Of a stretch of 5,054 bases of DNA, positions 1 through 3,260 are shown one piece after another. The position numbers and the translations under genes were made by a program. The DNA is taken from contig JAMOPH010000427.1 in assembly GCA_027064665.1 (NCBI GenBank), forward strand, positions 1 through 5,054. Direction: 5' to 3'. How positions within the stretch are numbered: the stretch's first letter is position 1; each line of letters begins with the position of its first letter. The notes under the pieces are model-generated. The model was not told the DNA's origin, ran no database searches, and saw only the letters and a list, made by a program, of their open reading frames with translations. Source of the DNA: a bacterium (GTDB taxonomy: Bacteria; UBP14; UBA6098; B30-G16).

Positions 1-471
1 GTTCCCGCCTAAAAGTTCGCAGATGTGCTCGGCGACATCGTCCGGGCGCGCCGAGGGAAGGTCAATTTTGTTTATCACAGGGATTATCTCAAGGTCGTTC
101 TCCAGCGCCAGATAGATGTTTGAGATTGTCTGCGCCTCAATTCCCTGCGAGGCGTCCACCACCAGAATTGCGCCCTCGCACGACGCCAGCGACCGCGAGA
201 CCTCATACGAAAAATCCACGTGCCCGGGGGTGTCAATCAGGTTCAGTTCGTAAATCTGCCCGTCCCTGTAGCGGTAGTCCATCTTGACCGCGTGGGCTTT
301 GATTGTGATTCCGCGCTCGCGCTCAAGTTCCATATCGTCCAAAATCTGCTCAACCATCCTGCCCTCGGGCACGGACCCGGTCAACTCAAGCAGGCGGTCC
401 GCCAGCGTGGATTTCCCGTGGTCTATGTGCGCAATTATGGAAAAATTGCGTATGTAGTTTCTATCCTTCAT
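1..471 (-). CDS. lepA: Elongation factor 4 (LepA), N-terminal part, runs off the left edge
   Basis: This is the N-terminal 157 codons of the ribosome-associated translational GTPase LepA/EF4, a cytosolic factor that acts on elongating ribosomes; the family is about 600 residues. Visible GTPase motifs are the P-loop AHIDHGKST (residues 14-22), the switch I/G2 segment RERGITIKA (51-59), G3 DTPGH (80-84) and G4 NKID (134-137). The stretch FSYEVSRSLASCEGA (87-101) is typical of LepA rather than EF-G or EF-Tu. The ATG at 469-471 must be the start: an in-frame TAG lies 18 nt upstream with no start codon between, and the next internal Met falls after the P-loop. No Shine-Dalgarno sequence precedes it. 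The gene is transcribed in the same direction as yjbQ, 100 bp downstream of it, but appears to have its own promoter. Domain II, the EF-G-like domains and the LepA-specific C-terminus lie outside the window. Identity is certain; completeness is unknown. Confidence 0.97.
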   Translation of the reverse strand, partial: MKDRNYIRNFSIIAHIDHGKSTLADRLLELTGSVPEGRMVEQILDDMELERERGITIKAHAVKMDYRYRDGQIYELNLIDTPGHVDFSYEVSRSLASCEGAILVVDASQGIEAQTISNIYLALENDLEIIPVINKIDLPSARPDDVAEHICELLGGN

Positions 472-479
472 ATCTACAC

Positions 480-508
480 ATTTTATCTATATTTTCCCGA
501 AAGTGCAA
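480..508 (-). promoter_or_regulatory. Candidate sigma70-type promoter for lepA
   Basis: On the minus strand, TTGCAC (503-508) and TAAAAT (480-485) are separated by exactly 17 bp; the -10 matches consensus at 5 of 6 positions and the -35 at 3 of 6. Only 8 nt separate the -10 from the lepA ATG, so the expected transcription start falls at or within a few bases of the start codon. That agrees with the missing Shine-Dalgarno site and suggests a leaderless mRNA. The elements are read directly; the promoter activity is inferred. Confidence 0.5.
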
Positions 509-528
509 GGGGTTGGTTATTGCGTGGG

Positions 529-565
529 AAAAATATCGGCGGCGATGCGGAAATCCGCCATTTTT
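529..565 (-). terminator. Inverted repeat, possible Rho-independent terminator after yjbQ
   Basis: It begins 6 bp beyond the yjbQ stop codon. GGCGG (538-542) and CCGCC (555-559) can pair around a 12-nt loop. The stem is flanked by an A-run and a T-run on both strands, so on the minus-strand transcript the stem is followed by GAUAUUUUU. An overlapping alternative hairpin is GCGGA-AA-TCCGC (547-558). The stem is short and imperfect, so its strength is uncertain. Its position between yjbQ and the candidate lepA promoter suits an operon end. No plus-strand gene is present for it to terminate. Confidence 0.4.
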
Positions 566-571
566 GAAAAA

Positions 572-985
572 TTACTCTCCAATCACTTTGACCACGACGC
601 GCTTGCGGCGCTGTCCGTCAAATTCGGCGTAGAAAATCTGCTGCCACGGACCAAGGTCAAGTCTACCGTCGGTCACTGGAAGGACAACCTGATGGTGAAC
701 CAGAATTGATTTTAAGTGGGCGTCGCCGTTGTCCTCGCCGGTGAGATGGTGTTTATAATCCCGGCGGTAGGGTGCAAGTCTCTCAAGCATTTCCCACAAA
801 TCCTGCTTGAATCCCTCCTCCTCGTCGTTGACGAACACGCCTGCAGTTATGTGCATAGCGGAGACAAGGCACAGCCCCTCCTTTATTCCCGAGGCAGCCA
901 CGATTTTCTCCACGGTGTCGGTTATGTTGATAAACTCCCTGCGGTTTTTTGTGTGGAACCAGAGATATTCGGTGTAACTTTTCAT
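572..985 (-). CDS. yjbQ: YjbQ/UPF0047 family protein (secondary thiamine-phosphate synthase type)
   Basis: This 137-residue protein spans the whole UPF0047/YjbQ family, whose members are about 130-140 residues, cytosolic and single-domain. E. coli YjbQ shows weak thiamine-phosphate synthase activity, but the physiological role is not settled, so the family name is safer than a reaction. Seen here are the SAMHITAGVFVNDEE block (residues 42-56, with His45), the NGDAHLKS block with His90 (86-93), and HHQVVLPVTDGRLDLGPWQQ (97-116), the family's most recognisable segment; His45, His90 and His97/98 are candidate metal or active-site ligands. I place the start at ATG 985 rather than the in-frame ATG at 1003, because AGGAGG (991-996) lies 5 nt before 985, while the upstream ATG would sit inside the end of ychF and add six residues (MSEEEA). 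It starts 10 nt after the ychF stop, implying one operon with translational coupling. Confidence 0.93.
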   Translation of the reverse strand: MKSYTEYLWFHTKNRREFINITDTVEKIVAASGIKEGLCLVSAMHITAGVFVNDEEEGFKQDLWEMLERLAPYRRDYKHHLTGEDNGDAHLKSILVHHQVVLPVTDGRLDLGPWQQIFYAEFDGQRRKRVVVKVIGE

Positions 986-987
986 CG

Positions 988-997
988 CCTCCTCCTC
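988..997 (-). promoter_or_regulatory. Strong ribosome binding site that decides the yjbQ start
   Basis: On the minus strand GAGGAGGAGG precedes the ATG at 985; its 5' AGGAGG has a 5-nt spacer. It overlaps the TGA stop of ychF (996-998), so ribosomes finishing ychF end on the yjbQ binding site. Confidence 0.8.
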
Positions 998-2021
998 AGA
1001 CATTGAACTTTATAGCGAGGTAGTCGCCGTCCCGGACGATGTAGTCTTTGCCCTCGGCGCGCAGAAGTGCCTTTGCCCGCGCCTGAGCATAGCCGCCGGC
1101 GGCGACGAAATCCTCAAAACTTATCACCTCGGCGCGGATAAACCCACGGGCGATATCCGAATGGATTTTCTCGGCACATCCGAGGGCGGTGGTGCCCTTG
1201 GGAATCAGCCAAGCCCGCGCCTCCTTCTCGTTGCCCGTGTAGAACTCTATGAAGCCGAAGGACTCTATCATCCTGCGGATTGTCCTGCCCACGATATCGG
1301 GGGAAAGTCCCATATCCTCGTAGAACGCAGTTGCCTCGTCCGCGGGCAGTTCGGCAAGTTCCATAAGAAGTTTTGCCGGAAGAACCGCAACCTCTGCCGA
1401 AAGGGTCTGTTTCACATCCTGCGCCTGGGGGATATCGGCCTCATCCTCGGTGTTGATGACCACAAACCACGGTTTGGCGGTCATCAGCCCCTGATTGCGG
1501 GCAAGTTTTTTCTCGTCGTCGGAAAGTTCCAGATTTCTTATCAATCCGCCGTCGGAAAGCGTCTTTGCGAATTTCTCCAGCGTGTGAAGGTCGCGGGTCA
1601 TCTGGTCGCGTTCCTGCTGTGTGCGTCCCTTTTTGATTTCCGCCTCAAGGGAGCCCATCCGTGTCTCAACTGCGCCGGCATCGTAGAGAATCATCAAATC
1701 CTTCAGGTTTTGGGCGTCCTCTAAAATCTGCGGTGCGCCGAAGCCACCGTCAAAACCCCTTATCACTATCACCAGACCGTATGCCCCCTGCAAATCCGAG
1801 AACACCGCGCCACCCTTGGCGATGTTGCCCTGCGGCTCGTAGAGTTCAAACTCCACAAATGTGGTCTTGGCAGCGTTGACTATCTCGGCGATTTTGAGAA
1901 GTCTCGGGTCGGGAAGTTTTATCATCGCCATATTTTCGCTGTGCCCTATGTGTCCGCCGGCGAAAAGTTTGAGGACCGTGGTTTTCCCCGACTGCGGCAG
2001 TCCCGCAAGACCTATGCGCAT
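996..2021 (-). CDS. ychF: Divergent YchF/Obg-family GTPase with C-terminal TGS-like (DUF933) domain
   Basis: This 341-residue protein belongs to the YchF branch of Obg-like P-loop NTPases, usually about 363 residues, cytosolic and ribosome-associated, with ATP preferred over GTP in studied members. The P-loop is GLPQSGKTT (residues 7-15) instead of the usual GxPNVGKST. KLPDPRL (35-41) matches the family's VPDxRL motif, and a charged region at about 119-175 fits the coiled-coil insert. PWFVVINTEDE (184-194) sits at the G4 position. The C-terminus is strongly conserved: FYTGNEKEARAWLIPKGT (260-277), IHSDIARGFIRAEVISFED (286-304) and EGKDYIVRDGD (323-333), ending FNV. The usual NYPFxTxxPN switch I block and DIAGLVxGA switch II/G3 block are absent; about 55-75 reads FVEFELYEPQGNIAKGGAVFS. 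The second of two adjacent ATGs (2021) is chosen because GGAGG (2028-2032) lies 6 nt upstream; the first (2024) leaves 3 nt. It heads the ychF-yjbQ pair. Family assignment is secure; nucleotide hydrolysis is doubtful. Confidence 0.9.
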   Translation of the reverse strand: MRIGLAGLPQSGKTTVLKLFAGGHIGHSENMAMIKLPDPRLLKIAEIVNAAKTTFVEFELYEPQGNIAKGGAVFSDLQGAYGLVIVIRGFDGGFGAPQILEDAQNLKDLMILYDAGAVETRMGSLEAEIKKGRTQQERDQMTRDLHTLEKFAKTLSDGGLIRNLELSDDEKKLARNQGLMTAKPWFVVINTEDEADIPQAQDVKQTLSAEVAVLPAKLLMELAELPADEATAFYEDMGLSPDIVGRTIRRMIESFGFIEFYTGNEKEARAWLIPKGTTALGCAEKIHSDIARGFIRAEVISFEDFVAAGGYAQARAKALLRAEGKDYIVRDGDYLAIKFNV

Positions 2022-2047
2022 CATCTCCCTCCGCTTGGTTTGAATCT

Positions 2048-2075
2048 AAATTAAGCCAATCCTTTTTGAGGGCAA
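2048..2075 (-). promoter_or_regulatory. Candidate promoter for the ychF-yjbQ operon
   Basis: On the minus strand TTGCCC (2070-2075) and TAATTT (2048-2053) are separated by 16 bp, the same -10 and spacer as the stronger promoter at 3157-3184. The predicted start leaves a leader of about 20 nt that contains the GGAGG site before the ychF ATG. A copy of TCAAAAAGG fills part of the spacer. Hexamer matches are partial, so confidence is moderate. Confidence 0.4.
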
Positions 2076-2085
2076 CCCTTTTTGA
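2061..2085 (-). repeat. Two direct repeats TCAAAAAGG around the ychF -35 element
   Basis: TCAAAAAGG occurs twice on the minus strand, at 2061-2069 and 2077-2085, with starts 16 bp apart. One copy lies in the promoter spacer and the other directly upstream of the -35 hexamer. The placement would suit a regulator binding site, but two 9-bp A-rich repeats could be chance. Confidence 0.45.
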
Positions 2086-2105
2086 AAAAAGACCTTTCCC
2101 CCGCA

Positions 2106-2186
2106 CTCACTTCTTAAAAACTTTGGGGTCGGCGCTTGAAAATCGCAGATTTTCAAGCGCCGGAAAGTTTTTAGTAAGGGCGTGAG
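2106..2186. repeat. 81-bp nested imperfect palindrome in the divergent intergenic region
   Basis: Three nested pairs are visible. The inner arms are a perfect 14-bp match (2131-2144 with 2148-2161) around a 3-base GCA loop. The middle arms are a perfect 10-bp match, TAAAAACTTT (2115-2124) with AAAGTTTTTA (2164-2173). The outer arms are CTCAC (2106-2110) and GTGAG (2182-2186). Small asymmetric internal loops separate the stems. Neither neighbouring gene is transcribed towards it, so it is not an obvious operon-end terminator. A REP-like or MITE-like dispersed element, or a structure that insulates the two divergent promoters, are the alternatives. No transposase gene is present. Confidence 0.85.
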
Positions 2187-2284
2187 ATGGGAAGCCGCTA
2201 TGCACGAGAAAATACCAATGCAAAACACCGATTTCCCTTTTCCCACCGGGTCAGGCTATGAAGATTTTGTTGGAGGAAATCTCC

Positions 2285-2312
2285 TTGTGTTTTGGTTCGC
2301 AAAATTTATTTT
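2285..2312 (+). promoter_or_regulatory. Weak candidate promoter for fetB
   Basis: TTGTGT (2285-2290) and TATTTT (2307-2312) are separated by 16 bp; the hexamers match consensus at 3 and 4 of 6 positions. The predicted start near 2319 leaves a leader of about 27 nt before the ATG at 2346. The surrounding sequence is A/T-rich, so a chance match is possible. Confidence 0.25.
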
Positions 2313-2345
2313 TCCCCGAAAAACTTTTCCCGGAGTGCAGGTTCT

Positions 2346-3128
2346 ATGATTACCAATCTTGATATTGCGATGGCGGCGGTGTTTGTGGCGGTGGGGGTTC
2401 TGCTTTCGGCGATAGAGCGCCTGAAACTTGAGCGGGACATAATAATCGCCGCCATCAGGGCGCTGGTCCAACTTATGCTGGTGGGCTATGTTCTGCGGTT
2501 CGTGTTCGCCCAGAGTGCGATAATATGGACCGTGGCGATGATTTTCCTGATGTCGCTTGTGGGGGCGTGGACCTCTGCGGGAAGGGCGAAATCTGTCCCC
2601 GGGGCGCTCAAAATCACGGTGACATCAATGGTGCTCACTGTGGGGATTTCGCTCGTTGCGCTGTGGGTTCTGGGGATTCTACCGCCGAAACCAAGGTATC
2701 TGATTCCGGTGGCTGGTATGGTTATCGGGAACTCAATGAACACATTGAGCATAAGTCTGATAAGGCTTTCGGACGGTATAAGGGAGAATCGGGACAGAAT
2801 TGAGGTTGCGCTGGCGCTTGGGAAAACGCCGATTGAGGCGGTCAGGTTCCTGCTGAAAAAATCTTTGCGTCTGGCGGTTATCCCACGGATTGACAATGTC
2901 AAGGTCTCGGGGATAATTCATCTTCCCGGGGCGATGACGGGGATGATTCTTGCCGGGGCGTCGCCGATTCAGGCGGTCAAGTTCCAGATAATAATAATGT
3001 ATATTCTGCTTGGCACGCCGATGCTTGTGGCGTATTTCGGCACGAGGTTGGCATACAAAAGATTTTTCAACAAGGATTTTCAGTTGCTTGTTCCTGCGGG
3101 GCCTGGCAAAAAGAGGTCCAAAAAATAG
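2346..3128 (+). CDS. fetB: FetB/UPF0014 family ABC transporter permease (putative metal/iron exporter)
   Basis: A 260-residue polytopic inner-membrane protein, close to the usual length of FetB (YbbM). In E. coli FetB is the membrane subunit of FetAB, an ABC transporter that helps export iron and resist peroxide stress; the substrate here is unproven. Hydrophobic segments lie near residues 5-23, 32-54, 58-79, 88-112, 118-139, 188-205 and 212-232. Family blocks are IPVAGMVIGNSMNTLS (120-135), EVALALGKTPIEAVR (153-167, the likely coupling loop to the ATPase) and SGIIHLPGAMTGMILAGASP (188-207). The C-terminus is basic (KKRSKK). I chose ATG 2346 over an in-frame TTG at 2292 because the extra 18 residues do not resemble the family. 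The ribosome site is weak: GGAG 10 nt upstream, or AGG 4 nt upstream. No FetA ATPase gene is adjacent: the upstream neighbour diverges and the downstream gene has its own promoter and encodes a secreted protein. No convincing terminator follows. Confidence 0.93.
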   Translation: MITNLDIAMAAVFVAVGVLLSAIERLKLERDIIIAAIRALVQLMLVGYVLRFVFAQSAIIWTVAMIFLMSLVGAWTSAGRAKSVPGALKITVTSMVLTVGISLVALWVLGILPPKPRYLIPVAGMVIGNSMNTLSISLIRLSDGIRENRDRIEVALALGKTPIEAVRFLLKKSLRLAVIPRIDNVKVSGIIHLPGAMTGMILAGASPIQAVKFQIIIMYILLGTPMLVAYFGTRLAYKRFFNKDFQLLVPAGPGKKRSKK

Positions 3129-3156
3129 GGGGATTTTTGTTTTTGGGAAATTTCTC

Positions 3157-3184
3157 TTGACAATGCAGATGGCCGGGATAATTT
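3157..3184 (+). promoter_or_regulatory. Strong sigma70-type promoter for the secreted-protein gene
   Basis: A perfect TTGACA (3157-3162) is followed after 16 bp by TAATTT (3179-3184), which matches the -10 consensus at 4 of 6 positions. The predicted start near 3191 gives a leader of about 70 nt ending in a near-ideal ribosome site. It lies 28 bp past the fetB stop, so the secreted-protein gene is probably transcribed independently of fetB. Confidence 0.65.
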
Positions 3185-3207
3185 TCTGATAAATCTGCAA
3201 ATGCAGA
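3164..3207 (+). promoter_or_regulatory. Operator-like TGCAGA repeats overlapping the promoter and start site
   Basis: TCTGCA-AA-TGCAGA (3194-3207) is a perfect 14-bp dyad just downstream of the predicted transcription start. A further copy of TGCAGA (3164-3169, extended as AATGCAGAT) lies in the promoter spacer. The arrangement resembles a repressor operator. The dyad could instead be an RNA hairpin in the leader, although a 2-base loop is unfavourable. No regulator is identified. Confidence 0.4.
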
Positions 3208-3248
3208 GGAGTGCTCTATTTGTCCAGAAAAAATAAAAAAATCAAACT

Positions 3249-3256
3249 AAAGGAGG
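3249..3256 (+). promoter_or_regulatory. Ribosome binding site of the secreted-protein gene
   Basis: AAAGGAGG, a near-complete anti-16S match, is followed by a 4-nt spacer and the ATG at 3261. It fixes the start and suggests efficient translation. Confidence 0.85.
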
Positions 3257-3260
3257 CAAA

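Larger units (their letters stand above)
2022..2345. other. Divergent intergenic region between ychF and fetB
   Basis: This 324-bp stretch holds, left to right, the ychF ribosome site and candidate promoter, the TCAAAAAGG direct repeats, the nested palindrome, and about 160 bp leading to fetB. I saw no tRNA, riboswitch or recognisable small RNA. The stretch 2187-2280 has no feature I can name apart from a 49-codon reading frame (2200-2349), listed among the findings. Confidence 0.6.

Noticed and set aside
1161..1724. 187-codon plus-strand frame inside ychF
   Set aside because: It lies antisense to the well-supported YchF coding region, has no ribosome site or family resemblance, and is the expected by-product of the GC-skewed codons of the real gene.
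2106..2186. Nested palindrome as a Rho-independent terminator
   Set aside because: Both adjacent genes are transcribed away from it, and no T-run directly follows the GC part of the inner stem on either strand.
2292..2345. TTG start giving an 18-residue N-terminal extension of FetB
   Set aside because: The extension is not FetB-like, there is no ribosome site at suitable distance, and the candidate promoter -10 would lie inside it. ATG 2346 gives the usual family length.
3118..3146. CCAAAAA/TTTTTGG inverted repeat at the fetB stop codon as a terminator
   Set aside because: The 7-bp stem is nearly all A-T with a 14-nt loop and starts inside the coding sequence, so it is too weak to call.
2733..3200. 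155-codon minus-strand frame across the end of fetB
   Set aside because: It is antisense to conserved FetB motifs, its Arg/Pro/Asn-rich translation resembles no protein family, and it runs through the promoter of the next gene.
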